A stretch of 64,000 bases of DNA, taken from contig NZ_CANMAH010000010.1 of NCBI RefSeq assembly GCF_947495825.1, forward strand, positions 62,001 through 126,000. Reading direction: 5' to 3'. This DNA comes from an uncultured Psychrobacter sp. (lineage in GTDB: Bacteria; Pseudomonadota; Gammaproteobacteria; Pseudomonadales; Moraxellaceae). This document shows, piece by piece, positions 41,237 to 54,191 of the stretch. The notes under the pieces are model-generated. The model made no database searches and was not told where the DNA came from. It saw nothing but the letters and a program-made list of their open reading frames with translations. The translations under genes and the position numbers were made by a program. The stretch's first letter is position 1. Each line of letters begins with the position of its first letter.

Positions 41237-43630
41237 ATGACAGTACGCAATAATAGGGTAATGGCGATGAGTAACCGTATGTCTTCTGCCTTTGCAATAC
41301 CTGCGTTGGCAATCAGTATGATTGCCATTAGTAGTACAGCTTATGCAGTGGAGCGTATCAACAACGTCTCTGTGGTACAGACGGCACCTGCGGTAACTCA
41401 ACTGCGTCTAGGATTCAACGGTGCGCCAGTACTGCCTGCAGCTTATCAGCTTGATGATCCTAGTCGCTTAGTTTTAGACTTCGAACAGGTGCAAAATGGT
41501 CTAGCCAGCAGATTTAGCAATTACAATATTGGTATGGTCAATGATGTCACAACGTTGAGCAATGATAGTACCACACGTTTGATTGTGGGATTAAAGCAGA
41601 GCGGCGACTATACGACTGCTGTTGATGGCAATGACTTACTCCTTACTATTACTGATCCAAATCGTGTAGTGCCCAATAATCCAACTATAGCTACTGTACC
41701 TATTGCTACAGCCTCTCAAGCTTTAACAAAACCAAATACTACCATGGTTGATGACAATGCGCTTGCCACGACAGCGATTGTGACACCTATTGTCGAAACC
41801 AGTAGTGCTGGAATCACCCCTGTAGTTACCGGCTCAGACGCCATTAAGGTACAAGCGCCTACTGATACTATGGTTGTTCGTGTCAACCCACTATTAGACC
41901 CGAGGCTGGCTTCATCACAAGTTAGCAAGCAATATAGTTATGATGGTCTGAGTGCATTGAATTTTGAGGCAGGCAGTAGTGGTGGTGGTAACGTTAGTAT
42001 TGTGCTTGCTAATGAAGCCATACCAGTTGATGTACAGCGCCAAGGTAACAAGTTGGTGGTACGTATGACTGGTAGCACAGTACCTCGGAATTTATTGCGT
42101 CGTTTAAACATCAATAGTGGTCTTGTAGATAGCGTTGATACCAAAAACCAAGGGCAAAGTGGCGTTATTACGATTAACATGACTGGTGATTATGAGTATC
42201 AAGCGTATCAATCAGGGAATCAGCTAAATACCAGTATTAGCAAACCTGAGTTATTGCGTGAACCAACGCTTGAAGAAAAGGTCTATAGTGGCGAAGCACT
42301 ATCTATGGAGTTTCAAGACGTAGAAATCCGTAGCGTACTAGATATTCTAGCGCAGTTTACTGATATGAATATTGTTGCTAGTGACTCAGTTAGTGGCAGT
42401 ATTACACTTCGTCTCATCAACGTACCTTGGGATCAAGCCCTCGATATTATTCTAAAAAGTAAAAATTTAGATAAGCGTGAGAATGGTAATGTCATATTAA
42501 TCGCGCCGTCTATTGAACTGGCAGCGCAAGAGGCACAAGAGCTTGAAGCTCAACAAGCTGTCGAATCTTATGCACCGTTACGCACTGAGTATATACGTTT
42601 AAGCTACGCCAAAGCGCAAGATGTGTTCAACCTTATCTCTCAAGGAAGCGGTCCGTCTAACAGTAGCACAACCAGTAGTCGCGTAGAAGATAGCAATAGT
42701 CTGCTGTCTAATCGCGGTACGGTAACGATTGATGAACGTACCAATACATTAATCGTCAAAGATGTAGCTGATAGTATTGAAAATATTCACCGACTTATTA
42801 GTAAAATTGATATTCCGGTACGTCAAGTTATGATTGAAGCGCGCATTGTTAGCGCCTCTGATAGCTTTAGTAAAGAGATTGGTGTACGTTGGGGGATTTT
42901 ATCTAATGGTGCAGCCAATAACCGTAACCTACTGGTCGGTGGTAGCAACCAAACTTTATGGGATCTTAAAGACTTTGATGTTGAGACAACGACAGTCAAT
43001 GGTCAGACCGTCTCTTACCCTTCATATGATATCAGTCGCCCTGATAATCTAAACGTTGATTTGGGGGTGGCAAATCCTGCAGGAAGTATTGCTTTTGGCT
43101 TACTGGCTATGTCCGATGTTATGCTAGATTTAGAGCTATCAGCATTGCAAGCAGATAACCGCGGTGAGGTTATTTCTACTCCTAAAATCTTAACTGCTGA
43201 TAAACAAACCGCCAAGGTTTCATCTGGTACCCAAATCCCTTATCAAGAAGCGTCAGCTAGTGGGGCAACATCTACCAGCTTTAAAGAAGCAGCGCTGAGC
43301 TTAGAAGCTACGCCAAATATTACGCCTGATGGTAAGATTGGCTTACAGTTAATGATTACTAATGGCACGCCAACGATCATCAATAATCAGGTTGCTATTG
43401 CAGAAGACTCTATCTCTACTAATGTGATTGTAGAAGATGGACAAACCGTCGTACTTGGTGGTGTCTTTAAAAACCGTGTCTCTAATGGCGTGGATAAAGT
43501 TCCATTCTTAGGAGACTTGCCTTATATTGGTCGCGCATTCCGTAAAGACGTCCGTAGCAACGCAAAAGAAGAGCTGCTTATTTTTGTCACTCCAAAGCTT
43601 ATCAATGATGGTATTAGCCGTTTGGATTAA
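41237..43630 (+). CDS. pilQ: Type IV pilus secretin PilQ
   Basis: The outer-membrane secretin through which the pilus (and DNA during competence) passes. 797 residues. The signal peptide is long, with cleavage expected after AYA at about residue 37. An AMIN domain follows (about 40-140), a variable Thr/Val/Pro-rich linker (about 145-230), a second AMIN-like part, the N0/N1 domains (EDVEIRSVLDILAQF type motif FQDVEIRSVLDILAQF) and the secretin core ending VPFLGDLPYIGRAFR. GAGGAATAAGTA precedes the ATG. Confidence 0.97.
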   Translation: MTVRNNRVMAMSNRMSSAFAIPALAISMIAISSTAYAVERINNVSVVQTAPAVTQLRLGFNGAPVLPAAYQLDDPSRLVLDFEQVQNGLASRFSNYNIGMVNDVTTLSNDSTTRLIVGLKQSGDYTTAVDGNDLLLTITDPNRVVPNNPTIATVPIATASQALTKPNTTMVDDNALATTAIVTPIVETSSAGITPVVTGSDAIKVQAPTDTMVVRVNPLLDPRLASSQVSKQYSYDGLSALNFEAGSSGGGNVSIVLANEAIPVDVQRQGNKLVVRMTGSTVPRNLLRRLNINSGLVDSVDTKNQGQSGVITINMTGDYEYQAYQSGNQLNTSISKPELLREPTLEEKVYSGEALSMEFQDVEIRSVLDILAQFTDMNIVASDSVSGSITLRLINVPWDQALDIILKSKNLDKRENGNVILIAPSIELAAQEAQELEAQQAVESYAPLRTEYIRLSYAKAQDVFNLISQGSGPSNSSTTSSRVEDSNSLLSNRGTVTIDERTNTLIVKDVADSIENIHRLISKIDIPVRQVMIEARIVSASDSFSKEIGVRWGILSNGAANNRNLLVGGSNQTLWDLKDFDVETTTVNGQTVSYPSYDISRPDNLNVDLGVANPAGSIAFGLLAMSDVMLDLELSALQADNRGEVISTPKILTADKQTAKVSSGTQIPYQEASASGATSTSFKEAALSLEATPNITPDGKIGLQLMITNGTPTIINNQVAIAEDSISTNVIVEDGQTVVLGGVFKNRVSNGVDKVPFLGDLPYIGRAFRKDVRSNAKEELLIFVTPKLINDGISRLD

Positions 43631-43663
43631 GGTTATTTTGTTTACAAATCATAAGCTATAAAG

Positions 43664-43690
43664 AGCAAGCCTAAGTGCTTGCTTTTTTAT
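43664..43690 (+). terminator. Terminator after pilQ
   Basis: AGCAAGC and GCTTGCT with a 6-base loop, followed by a T-run, 34 bp after the stop. Confidence 0.85.
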
Positions 43691-43796
43691 GGTCTATAAT
43701 TTAATAAAATCTAATTTTACTGATAATAAACCCAGCTCATTACTAGCCAGAATAACGATGACGTTGTATGATGGTTGATTTATCTGAGTGAGTGCT

Positions 43797-44363
43797 ATGT
43801 TGGAGGAATTGCCATCGGTATTCTTAGTTGGGCCGATGGGAGCGGGGAAAACCACTATTGGCCGGTTGCTAGCTAAGCAGCTAGGACGAGAGTTTGTGGA
43901 CAGTGACTGGTATATCGAGTCACAAACAGGTGCTGATATTGCTTGGATATTTGCCAAAGAAGGCGAAGTAGGATTTCGGACGCGTGAGACACGAGCGATC
44001 GATGAGTTGACTCAGCGTCAGCATATCGTTCTTGCAACAGGTGGCGGTGCGGTCATGGGCGCTGACAATCGAAAGTTTTTGCATCAGCGCGGCATTGTGG
44101 TTTATCTAAATGCGCCTGTAGATGTACAAATGGCACGCACTGCTAAAGATAAGTCGCGTCCATTATTACAACAACCCAACCCCAGAAAAATACTACAAGA
44201 TTTATATAGCATTCGCGATCCATTATATCGACAAGTGGCACATATTGTATTGCCTACTGGTCATACTTATCCCCGTCATATGGTCAATCAGTTGTTACAG
44301 CAACTGAAGGCTTTTTTGGTGTCTGTAAGTACAGATTTAGAGTCAACAACACCAAAAGAGTAG
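43797..44363 (+). CDS. aroK: Shikimate kinase
   Basis: Phosphorylates shikimate at the 3-hydroxyl using ATP, in the chorismate pathway. 188 residues from the ATG at 43797; a GTG at 43788 in the same frame is an alternative. Walker A is GPMGAGKTTIG (about 13-23), the shikimate-binding region shows DSDWYIE, FRTRETRAI and GGGAVM, and the lid arginine lies in KDKSRPLLQ. The order pilQ-aroK-aroB is conserved in gammaproteobacteria. Confidence 0.96.
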   Translation: MLEELPSVFLVGPMGAGKTTIGRLLAKQLGREFVDSDWYIESQTGADIAWIFAKEGEVGFRTRETRAIDELTQRQHIVLATGGGAVMGADNRKFLHQRGIVVYLNAPVDVQMARTAKDKSRPLLQQPNPRKILQDLYSIRDPLYRQVAHIVLPTGHTYPRHMVNQLLQQLKAFLVSVSTDLESTTPKE

Positions 44364-44492
44364 GTAACAGCTGGCAGCCAAGCAGAGACCAAAGTATAGA
44401 CGGCTTCATTGGCAAAGCCGCCTATAGGTTAGGAGTGCTTTATACCATCTGGTAATGAGCTGAAAATGGACATATTAAATACAGGAACTTTT

Positions 44493-45575
44493 ATGGCAGC
44501 GCCACTATTTAACGCAGAATTGATAGTTCATACTCAAAGCCATGATTATCCGATAGCTATTACCGAGCAGTGCGATATAGCCACAAGCATTGCGCCTTAT
44601 ATTAGTGGTCAGCAAGTATTGATTGTGACTAATGATACCGTTGCGCCTTTATATTTGCAGCAGTTACAAGAACAGTTAGCGGTATCGTTTACCGTCGCAG
44701 TTTGCATACTTCCTGATGGTGAGCAGTATAAAAACCAAGATAGTATCAATCAAATTTATGATGTCTTGATGGCTCAGCATTTTAATCGTGATGTAACCTT
44801 AGTTGCTCTTGGGGGCGGCGTCATCGGTGATATGACTGGGTTTGCAGCGGCAAGTTTTATGCGCGGCGTGGATTTTATTCAAATCCCGACCACCTTATTG
44901 TCGCAAGTAGACTCAAGCGTTGGCGGCAAAACTGGTATCAATCATGCGCAAGGTAAAAACATGATTGGGGCTTTTTGGCAGCCACAAATGGTGCTGGCTG
45001 ATATGAGTACTCTCAAAACTTTGCCTGCGCGAGAGCTATCGGCAGGGCTCGCTGAAGTCATCAAATATGCGTTAATTATGGATATCGAGTTTTTAGAATG
45101 GCTTGAGGTAAATCTACCCGCCATGATGAAGCTGGATCTGGCAGTACTTGGAGCGGCTGTAAAGCGCTGTTGTGAGTACAAAGCGGCCGTAGTAGCGCAA
45201 GATGAAAGAGAGGCTGGTATGCGAGCGTTGCTCAATTTTGGGCATACTTTTGGCCATGTGATTGAGACTCACGAAGGTTACGGTAGTTGGCTCCATGGTG
45301 AGGCGGTTGCTGCGGGCATGGTACAAGCGGCTCAACTATCACAAATGATGGGCTGGCTAAGTGAAGCTGATGTGGCGCGGATCAAGCGCGTATTGATGCT
45401 TGCTAACTTACCAATTGCCCCTCCACCTATCAATGTTGATACTGCTTTAGAGCTTATGGGCCATGACAAAAAGGTGAAAGGCGGACAAATTCGTCTAATT
45501 TTGTTAAAATCAATAGGACAAGCTGTGTTAACAGATGATTTTGATACGCAGCTACTTAACGATGTCTTGTCGTAG
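44493..45575 (+). CDS. aroB: 3-dehydroquinate synthase
   Basis: Converts DAHP to 3-dehydroquinate, using NAD+ and a metal ion. 360 residues from the ATG at 44493, preferred because AGGAA lies 5 bases upstream; the frame is open from 44466. Motifs: [16 protein letters not shown] (NAD site, about 104), [20 protein letters not shown] (about 130), Glu in [12 protein letters not shown] and metal-binding His in [12 protein letters not shown] and [10 protein letters not shown]. Confidence 0.97.
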   Translation: MAAPLFNAELIVHTQSHDYPIAITEQCDIATSIAPYISGQQVLIVTNDTVAPLYLQQLQEQLAVSFTVAVCILPDGEQYKNQDSINQIYDVLMAQHFNRDVTLVALGGGVIGDMTGFAAASFMRGVDFIQIPTTLLSQVDSSVGGKTGINHAQGKNMIGAFWQPQMVLADMSTLKTLPARELSAGLAEVIKYALIMDIEFLEWLEVNLPAMMKLDLAVLGAAVKRCCEYKAAVVAQDEREAGMRALLNFGHTFGHVIETHEGYGSWLHGEAVAAGMVQAAQLSQMMGWLSEADVARIKRVLMLANLPIAPPPINVDTALELMGHDKKVKGGQIRLILLKSIGQAVLTDDFDTQLLNDVLS

Positions 45576-45667
45576 ACTACACTTATCACTATAGCGTAAG
45601 TTGTTAAGTATCTGAGTCAATATAGTTTTATCAACATGCTTTATCCTATTTTTCCAAGGAAACACCC

Positions 45668-46759
45668 ATGGTCTCATCGAGCTCAAAGACTCGTCCAAAA
45701 AACACGTCATATCGCAGGCAGGCTTTGATATGGCTGATGATGACTTTGCTTTTAGGGGTCTTGACAGCACTGCTTTGGATGTTCAGTCAAACTCCTGCGA
45801 TCGGTGCCAAAATTGAAAACGCGCCCATAGCCGCGCAAGAAACACTCAGCACTGAGCTCAAACAACCCTTATCTGTTGAAGCGTTGCATGAGCTTGACAA
45901 CGACGTACAACCGATTAACTTTGAAGATACCATTCGTGATTTGCGCAACTATCCCGATGAGTTTAAAGACAAGCGGTATTTGTTAGCTAATAAAGGCAAA
46001 TGGACCGTACAAGTCATGAATGTGGCAGAAAACGAAGTTGTTACCAGTTATCTAGAAGGTCGTGATGATCGTAAAAAGTTCTCGTACTTTCGTTACCGCG
46101 ATGACAACAATCAACTGCGCTATATGTTGATTTATGGACTGATGAGTAGTCCGCAAGAAGCAGTAGGAGCGGCTAAGTTGGTTGATTTTGGTTTGCCAGC
46201 TGATGTACGTGTCTTGCCAGAAGAAATCAGCCGCTATGTCGGTATCGTCGATAATTATGAGCGTCCTGGACCTATTAAAGATCTGAGCACGAGACGTTCA
46301 AGATCTGTTAGGTTGCAGCCAACTGAACGTGAAGTACCGGTTAGAGAGACGGATGAAAACTCAGGCAGCAACGGAGCTGGGAGTCAGGCGACCAATAACA
46401 GTACGGCTGAAAGTATTCGTCAATCAGAGGATACTTCTGCAACTTTGGCAGTTAACGAAGAGCGTACCGTGATTACCGAAGGTGGGGGGGGTAATTCAAC
46501 ACCTGCTCCTAAAAACGAAGACGATACACGTAACCCTGAATCAGAAACCAAAAGCTTACCAGTGGTTCCTACGCCAAAACCACCAAGTGCGGCAAATAGC
46601 AGTGAGAAAAACAATACCAGTTCAGGATCTGGTAATAAGAGCGTCAATAACGAAACCGTTAAAAGCCCTAATGTTGAACCAGCTAAGAATAACAACGCGG
46701 GAGCCGCTAAAAACAACAATGATAGTATTAAAGAGCTGATAGAAGAGAAAACTGACTAG
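45668..46759 (+). CDS. Inner-membrane SPOR-domain-like protein (DamX position)
   Basis: 363 residues. A short basic cytoplasmic N terminus, one membrane segment at about 20-40, a linker, then a SPOR-like domain at about 119-195: GKWTVQVMNVAENEVV, FRYRDDNNQLRYMLIYG and SSPQEAVGAAKLVDFG fit the beta-alpha-beta pattern. SPOR domains bind glycan strands stripped of stem peptides at division sites. The C-terminal 160 residues are a Ser/Asn/Pro/Lys-rich disordered tail. Its place between aroB and gltB is that of damX, but DamX carries SPOR at its C terminus. AAGGA lies 7 bases before the ATG. Confidence 0.72.
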   Translation: MVSSSSKTRPKNTSYRRQALIWLMMTLLLGVLTALLWMFSQTPAIGAKIENAPIAAQETLSTELKQPLSVEALHELDNDVQPINFEDTIRDLRNYPDEFKDKRYLLANKGKWTVQVMNVAENEVVTSYLEGRDDRKKFSYFRYRDDNNQLRYMLIYGLMSSPQEAVGAAKLVDFGLPADVRVLPEEISRYVGIVDNYERPGPIKDLSTRRSRSVRLQPTEREVPVRETDENSGSNGAGSQATNNSTAESIRQSEDTSATLAVNEERTVITEGGGGNSTPAPKNEDDTRNPESETKSLPVVPTPKPPSAANSSEKNNTSSGSGNKSVNNETVKSPNVEPAKNNNAGAAKNNNDSIKELIEEKTD

Positions 46760-47703
46760 CACTTTATAAGATGATCCATGGTGCTTTTATCACCATTCGA
46801 TATGTCTGCAAGACGCAAGTTTTGCAGGCTTTTTTATGGCGATTTGATAAACGATTTATTGGTCGGCTTGGTAAGTCGCTGCGTTTTAGATATTAATTAT
46901 CAATAATAGACCAATAATGGATATAATTCATTTTAAGATAGCAAAAATGTATAGCGGATAAAAAATAACTCAGCAGTAATTTATAAGTTTTTTAATATGA
47001 CTGGTTATGTGCTTCAATACTAAAAGTTTGAAATGACTCTTAATACCATAATTAAATTAATTAATAAAAAAGACTAGATTTTTCTATAATCATTAACTAA
47101 TATGAATATGGGTGACGCTCTGTAGAGTTACTGTAAAGCATCTATTTTGGTTAGCTTCTATTTTATGCCGTTGTAGCAAGCTGTTATGGTAATGTCGTTG
47201 CTTCAAGCGTAGTGGCTGACCATTTGTATTAAGTTTATAAAAAATGGTAGTACAACTTCTCTTATCCTCCTCCTTCCTAGGGTTGTTAAGGCGCTTGAAT
47301 GTAAAGTGTCTGATATTCAAACTCAATTGAAAACCGTGTCATCAGGCTTTCAACCAGTCAGTTGTTGATCGATATATGTGTCATATTGATGCTTATAACT
47401 AAAAGCTATAAATAGCTGCAAAGCAAAGAACAACGTGCTAATACTTTAACGCTTAGCATTTTATCGACGCTCTTATCTTGCTCCTATTAATGCTTAGCAG
47501 CCGTCTATTTAATAGCCTGTATTTAAATAAATGTGACAGTGATGAGTATTTTGTCACTTTCAAAGCGCTAAAACCCATTGTTAATCGCATCATTTATTTA
47601 TCCGGAAATATGAGTATTTATCATTAACCCGTTCTGCCTACGGTATTTAGCCTATGTTCTGCATTGGATACATATGCTGCCCGTTCACACAAAAGGACTA
47701 GCC
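46760..47703. other. Long intergenic region upstream of gltB
   Basis: About 940 bp with no gene I can support. It contains the terminator at 46806-46836. A TATAAT lies at 47085-47090, with a weak TTAATA 18 bp upstream, and might start a rightward transcript into a less AT-rich stretch at 47100-47400. A small palindrome AGCTATAAATAGCT is at 47404-47417. A leftward open frame at 47093-47326 has no recognisable similarity or Shine-Dalgarno and was not accepted. The gltB promoter must lie here; no consensus site is obvious. Confidence 0.5.
46806..46836 (+). terminator. Terminator after the SPOR gene
   Basis: CTGCAA pairs with TTGCAG around a 10-base loop, then GC and a T-run, 46 bp after the stop codon. 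Confidence 0.65.
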
Positions 47704-50700
47704 ATGTCAATGATTTCCTCCCATACGCATTTGGCCACGCCAGATGATTTCTCTGATAACTGTGGTTTTGGTTTGATAGCTCATATTGAGGGTCAAGCCA
47801 GCCATGATCTGGTCAAGACCGCTATTCATAGCTTAAGTTGTATGACCCATCGCGGCGGTGTTGCTGCCGATGGTAGAACTGGTGACGGTTGCGGTCTACT
47901 ATTAGCAACGCCCACTGAGTTCTTTCAAAAGATCGCCACCGAGCAGCAGCTTGTGCTCAGTGACAATTTTGCTGTCGGCATGGTCTTTGTCAATGTAGAT
48001 AATGATAAAGCTCAGCATAGCCAGCAAATACTTTCTGAAGAGATTACTGCACAAGGCTTAGATGTTGCTGGCTGGCGTAATGTGCCACTTGATTTAAGTA
48101 TCGTCGGTGAGATTGGCCGTGAGACCTTACCTGATTTTAAGCAAGTGTTTGTCAATGCGCCTGATGATTTGGCGGCAGATGACTTTAATCGTAAGCTGTT
48201 TGTGGCGCGCAAAAAAGCGGAGCAACGTCTGGTGGACGATGAGCTATTTTATGTGTGCTCATTGAGCTCTCAGACGATTATCTATAAAGGGTTGGTGATG
48301 CCATCAGATTTGCCAGCGTTCTTTTTGGACTTACAAGATGAGCGTTTGGCGTCCCATATCGTGGTATTCCACCAGCGTTTTTCAACCAATACCTTACCGC
48401 GCTGGCCACTTGCGCAGCCATTCCGCTATTTGGCTCACAATGGTGAGCTTAATACCATTACAGGTAACCGCAACTGGTCAGAGGCACGTACACCAAAGTT
48501 AAAATCAGAAAAATTGCCAGACTTAAATGAGTTAGCGCCATTGGTCAATCGCACAGGCTCAGACTCATCGAGCTTGGACAATATGCTTGAGGTGTTGATG
48601 TCTGGCGGTATGAGTCTGTTTCATGCCATGTCGATACTTGTGCCACCTGCTTGGCAAAATGTCGATAGCATGGACATGGATTTGCGCGCGTTTTATGAGT
48701 TTTATTCGCAGCATATGGAAGCATGGGATGGGCCAGCGGGTCTGGTGATCCAAGACGGACGCTACGCGGTATGTATGCTTGATCGTAATGGTTTGCGCCC
48801 GTCACGCTGGGTCACGACCAAAAACGGCTATATCACGGTTGCCTCTGAAGTGGGTGTTTGGGACTATGATCCCAAAGATGTGCTAGCAAAAGGTCGCGTA
48901 GGTCCTGGTCAGATGCTGGTTATTGATACGTTAACTGGTCAAATTTTAGATACTAAAGCCATTGCCACTTTACTCAAAAAAGCGCATCCATACCGCAAAT
49001 GGCTGCGTGAAGAAGCAACACGTATTCGTGATGATGAGCGCTTAGAAGAAGAGATAGCAGCGCAGGCGTGTCGCGGTGATACATTAAAAGCACTGCAAAA
49101 GATGTATCACATTACCAATGAAGAGCGTACTGAAATCATTCGTCCCAATGCCGAAAATGGTCAGGAGCCTGTGGGTTCGATGGGTGATGATACGCCAATG
49201 GCTGTACTGTCGCAGCAAATTCGCCACGTTGGGGACTTTTTTCGTCAGCAGTTCGCGCAGGTGACCAACCCGCCGATTGATCCTTTGCGTGAGTCAATCG
49301 TCATGTCGCTGCAAACTTGTCTCGGTGCTCAAACCAACGTATTTGCACCATCAGAAAAAGACGCGCATCGTATTATCTTATCGTCGCCAGTATTATCAGC
49401 CAGCAAAATGCAGCAGCTTGAAACCTTAGATGATCCAGCGTTTAAAATGGCACGTATTGATCTAAACTATGATCGTACGTTAGAGCTGTCTGGGGCTATC
49501 AACGCTATTTGTGAAGAAGTGGCACGCGCTATCCGTGCTGGTCATACATTGATTGTGTTGTCGGATAAAAATATCGTCGCCGACAAGGTACCTGCCAATG
49601 CCATCATGGTGACAGGTGCGGTGCATCATTATCTGATTGCCCAAGGTATCCGTACTGATGCCAACTTAATCGTCGAGACCGGTCTGGCACGTGATTCGCA
49701 TCAAGTGGCGGTATTAATTGGCTTTGGTGCGACCTGCATTTATCCATACTTAGCTTATGACGTCATTGATGATTTGGTCGCAACTGGTGAGCTGCTTGGC
49801 GATCCGATTCAAGCACGGGTAAATTTTCGTAAAGGCTTGGATAAAGGCTTACTTAAAATCCTATCAAAAATGGGTATCTCAACCATCGTTTCGTATCGCG
49901 GTGCACAATTATTTGAAGCCGTTGGGCTCTCAGAAGAGGTAGTGAGCTTATGCTTTAAAGGCGTGCAAAGTCGCATTAAAGGCGCTACCTTTGCCGATCT
50001 GGCAGCGGACCAAGCGCAGTTAGCGGCCAATGCCTTTAAACGTCGTGCGCCACTTGATCAAGGCGGTTTGCTCAAATTCGTCTTTAATAAAGAGTACCAC
50101 GCCTTTAATCCTGACGTAATCAACAGCTTACATACAGCAGTGCGTACTGGTGACTACGACAATTATCGTCAGTATGCTGACCTGGTCAATAGTCGTCCGG
50201 TTGCAACCTTACGTGATTTGTTGCAACTAAAGACGGATAACAGCATCGATATTAATGAGGTTGAAGATACTGCAAAGATTTTGACGCGTTTTGACTCGGC
50301 TGGAATGTCGCTTGGCGCACTATCGCCTGAAGCGCATGAATCAATTGCCATGGCGATGAATACTATCGGTGGCCGTTCAAACTCAGGGGAGGGCGGTGAA
50401 GATCCAGTACGTTATGGCACGCTGCGCAACTCAAAAATCAAGCAAGTGGCTTCTGGGCGTTTTGGCGTTACGCCTGCATACTTGCGCTCAGCAGAAGTCA
50501 TGCAGATCAAAGTCGCGCAAGGTGCCAAACCGGGCGAAGGTGGTCAGCTGCCAGGCGGAAAAGTCAATGCCTTGATTGCCCGCCTGCGTTACTCTGTGCC
50601 TGGGGTGACACTCATCTCACCGCCGCCGCATCACGATATTTACTCTATTGAAGATCTTGCCCAGCTTATTTTTGATTTAAAACAAGTTAATCCAGATGCC

Positions 50701-52167
50701 TTGGTATCAGTCAAATTGGTCTCGCGTCCAGGCGTTGGTACTATCGCGACGGGCGTGGCAAAAGCTTACGCTGATTTGATTACCATCTCAGGTTATGACG
50801 GTGGTACCGCAGCCTCACCACTGTCCTCTATTCATCATGCAGGCTCGCCGTGGGAGCTGGGTCTGGCTGAGACGCATCAGTCGCTACGCGTTAATGGTCT
50901 ACGCGATAAAGTGCGCGTGCAAACTGATGGCGGTCTCAAAACGGGCCTTGATGTGGTAAAAGCCGCTATTCTTGGAGCCGAAAGCTTTGGTTTTGGTACC
51001 ACACCGATGATTGCGGTTGGTTGTAAATACTTGCGTATTTGTCATCTTAATAACTGTCCGACAGGCGTTGCCACGCAAAAAGCTAAGTTACGTGACGAGC
51101 ACTTTATTGGTGAAGCTGAGATGCTTATCAATTTCTTCAAATTTGTGGCGACTGAAACACGCGAATGGCTTGCCGTTCTTGGCGTACGCAGTATGGAAGA
51201 GTTGGTCGGGCGTACAGATCTGCTTGACGTATTAGAGGGCAATACCGATAAGCAGCGTCACTTAGATTTAACACCATTACTATTTAGCCATCCTGCCAGT
51301 AGCGGTAAAGCGCAAACCTGCCAGGTTGAGCGTAATGAGCCGTTTGATAAAGGCTTACTGGCTGAGCAGATGATCAGTGATATGCTGCTGAGTATCCGTA
51401 AAGGTAGCGGCGGTGATTATAGCTACTATGTCGGTAATTGTGATCGCTCTATTGGCGCGCGTATCTCCGGTGAGATTGCGCAAGTATGGGGCAATCTTGG
51501 CATGAGTGACATGCCTATTAAGCTGCACCTAACAGGCACTGCAGGACAAAGCTTGGGTGTGTGGAATGCAGGCGGCTTGCATATTGAGCTTGAAGGTGAT
51601 GCCAACGATTACGTCGGCAAAGGCATGGCAGGCGGTGAGATTGTGATTTATCCGCCAAAAGACTCAAGCTTTAGCGCCCAAGAGACTGCTATTATCGGTA
51701 ATACTTGTCTGTACGGTGCGACAGGTGGCAAGCTCTATGCAGCAGGGACAGCAGGCGAGCGTTTTGGAGTACGTAACTCTGGCGCTCATGCTGTCATTGA
51801 AGGCACAGGTGATCATTGCTGTGAATATATGACAGGCGGTATTATCACAGTTCTTGGACGCACGGGACTTAACTTCGGTGCAGGTATGACGGGCGGTTTT
51901 GCTTATGTACTTGATATGGATGGCGACTTCTTTGATCGTTGTAACCATGAGCTGATTGACTTAAACCGTATCTCGAGCGAGCAAACCGAAGAGCATCGCA
52001 TTTACTTGCAACAAGTGATTGAAACCCATGTAGATAAAACAGGCAGCGCTTGGGGTCAGACAATATTGGCCGACTTTGAGCATTATGTTCGTAAGGTATA
52101 TTTGGTGAAGCCTAAAGCGGCCAACATTGCAACATTGCTTAAGACTACAACGGCTGATCCACAATAA
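47704..52167 (+). CDS. gltB: Glutamate synthase (NADPH) large subunit
   Basis: GltB makes two glutamates from glutamine and 2-oxoglutarate. 1487 residues from the ATG at 47704, which has AAGGA 6-8 bases upstream; the in-frame ATG at 47674 lacks one. Cys20 (SDNCGFG) would be the N-terminal nucleophile after propeptide removal. Domains: class-II amidotransferase (about 20-410), central linker, FMN barrel with [10 protein letters not shown] and [13 protein letters not shown], a 3Fe-4S site [12 protein letters not shown], and the C-terminal GXGXG beta-helix with [21 protein letters not shown]. gltD follows after 178 bp. Confidence 0.98.
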   Translation: MSMISSHTHLATPDDFSDNCGFGLIAHIEGQASHDLVKTAIHSLSCMTHRGGVAADGRTGDGCGLLLATPTEFFQKIATEQQLVLSDNFAVGMVFVNVDNDKAQHSQQILSEEITAQGLDVAGWRNVPLDLSIVGEIGRETLPDFKQVFVNAPDDLAADDFNRKLFVARKKAEQRLVDDELFYVCSLSSQTIIYKGLVMPSDLPAFFLDLQDERLASHIVVFHQRFSTNTLPRWPLAQPFRYLAHNGELNTITGNRNWSEARTPKLKSEKLPDLNELAPLVNRTGSDSSSLDNMLEVLMSGGMSLFHAMSILVPPAWQNVDSMDMDLRAFYEFYSQHMEAWDGPAGLVIQDGRYAVCMLDRNGLRPSRWVTTKNGYITVASEVGVWDYDPKDVLAKGRVGPGQMLVIDTLTGQILDTKAIATLLKKAHPYRKWLREEATRIRDDERLEEEIAAQACRGDTLKALQKMYHITNEERTEIIRPNAENGQEPVGSMGDDTPMAVLSQQIRHVGDFFRQQFAQVTNPPIDPLRESIVMSLQTCLGAQTNVFAPSEKDAHRIILSSPVLSASKMQQLETLDDPAFKMARIDLNYDRTLELSGAINAICEEVARAIRAGHTLIVLSDKNIVADKVPANAIMVTGAVHHYLIAQGIRTDANLIVETGLARDSHQVAVLIGFGATCIYPYLAYDVIDDLVATGELLGDPIQARVNFRKGLDKGLLKILSKMGISTIVSYRGAQLFEAVGLSEEVVSLCFKGVQSRIKGATFADLAADQAQLAANAFKRRAPLDQGGLLKFVFNKEYHAFNPDVINSLHTAVRTGDYDNYRQYADLVNSRPVATLRDLLQLKTDNSIDINEVEDTAKILTRFDSAGMSLGALSPEAHESIAMAMNTIGGRSNSGEGGEDPVRYGTLRNSKIKQVASGRFGVTPAYLRSAEVMQIKVAQGAKPGEGGQLPGGKVNALIARLRYSVPGVTLISPPPHHDIYSIEDLAQLIFDLKQVNPDALVSVKLVSRPGVGTIATGVAKAYADLITISGYDGGTAASPLSSIHHAGSPWELGLAETHQSLRVNGLRDKVRVQTDGGLKTGLDVVKAAILGAESFGFGTTPMIAVGCKYLRICHLNNCPTGVATQKAKLRDEHFIGEAEMLINFFKFVATETREWLAVLGVRSMEELVGRTDLLDVLEGNTDKQRHLDLTPLLFSHPASSGKAQTCQVERNEPFDKGLLAEQMISDMLLSIRKGSGGDYSYYVGNCDRSIGARISGEIAQVWGNLGMSDMPIKLHLTGTAGQSLGVWNAGGLHIELEGDANDYVGKGMAGGEIVIYPPKDSSFSAQETAIIGNTCLYGATGGKLYAAGTAGERFGVRNSGAHAVIEGTGDHCCEYMTGGIITVLGRTGLNFGAGMTGGFAYVLDMDGDFFDRCNHELIDLNRISSEQTEEHRIYLQQVIETHVDKTGSAWGQTILADFEHYVRKVYLVKPKAANIATLLKTTTADPQ

Positions 52168-52339
52168 CTTACTGTTTATTGATTCGCCAAGATTTAAGTA
52201 AAAATTTAAGAGATTACCTCTTACTGCGCTAATATTGTAGGCAGGTAAGTGACAGTAAAAATAGGTTTATCGACCTACTGTAGACGGCATACGTCAACTG
52301 TCATTACCCACTATAGAAGAGCCCCATATAGAAGAGTAA

Positions 52340-53767
<1,428 letters not shown>

Positions 53768-53865
53768 TGTTTAAAACAAGTCCTCTGTGTAAAAATACGA
53801 TAAGTATCGAAGAGTAAGTAAGTACGTAAGTTTTGTCTATTTTGTACTCGCGTGCTTTGACCTTT

Positions 53866-53906
53866 AACGTCTTTTATCTTTTAATAGATAAAAGACGTTA
53901 TTTTTT
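53866..53906 (+). terminator. Strong terminator after gltD
   Basis: A perfect 14-bp stem, AACGTCTTTTATCT with AGATAAAAGACGTT, with a 6-base loop and a T-run. Confidence 0.9.
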
Positions 53907-53966
53907 GATGGTGAGTGAATAGTTATAGTTAATTCACTCTAAAAAAGTTATGGCAAAACTGATATA

Positions 53967-54040
53967 AATTTTTGCAGCCTCTGTCTGCGCAGGCATAGCA
54001 AGCAAGAAAATTTCTATCGGCTTTGCCTACAGATAAAATA
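53967..54040. repeat. REP-like intergenic inverted-repeat element (candidate)
   Basis: TCTGCGCAGGCATAGC (from 53984) and GGCTTTGCCTACAGA (ending near 54034) are imperfect inverted copies. They flank an AT-rich loop and contain the 8-bp palindrome CTGCGCAG. The element is more GC rich than its surroundings. Only one copy is in the window, so the repeat nature is inferred from its form. Confidence 0.4.
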
Positions 54041-54191
54041 CATGACACTTTTAGTTAGTATTGGCTATATTAAATAGTAGCTGTCCGATCCATGGCTACG
54101 TAGTCAATCATCATTTAATAAATGCTGTCTACTAAAATTCTATATTATCTTTATTTTTAGATTTTTTATTACATAAAAAGAGTGATTCCAA

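Larger units (their letters stand above)
53768..54191. other. gltD to FUSC-gene intergenic region
   Basis: 424 bp with no gene. It contains the gltD terminator (53866-53906) and a REP-like inverted repeat (about 53967-54040). The rest is AT rich. Confidence 0.6.

Noticed and set aside
47093..47326. 77-codon leftward open frame in the gap before gltB
   Set aside because: No Shine-Dalgarno, no recognisable motif, and an amino acid make-up typical of chance translation of AT-rich DNA.
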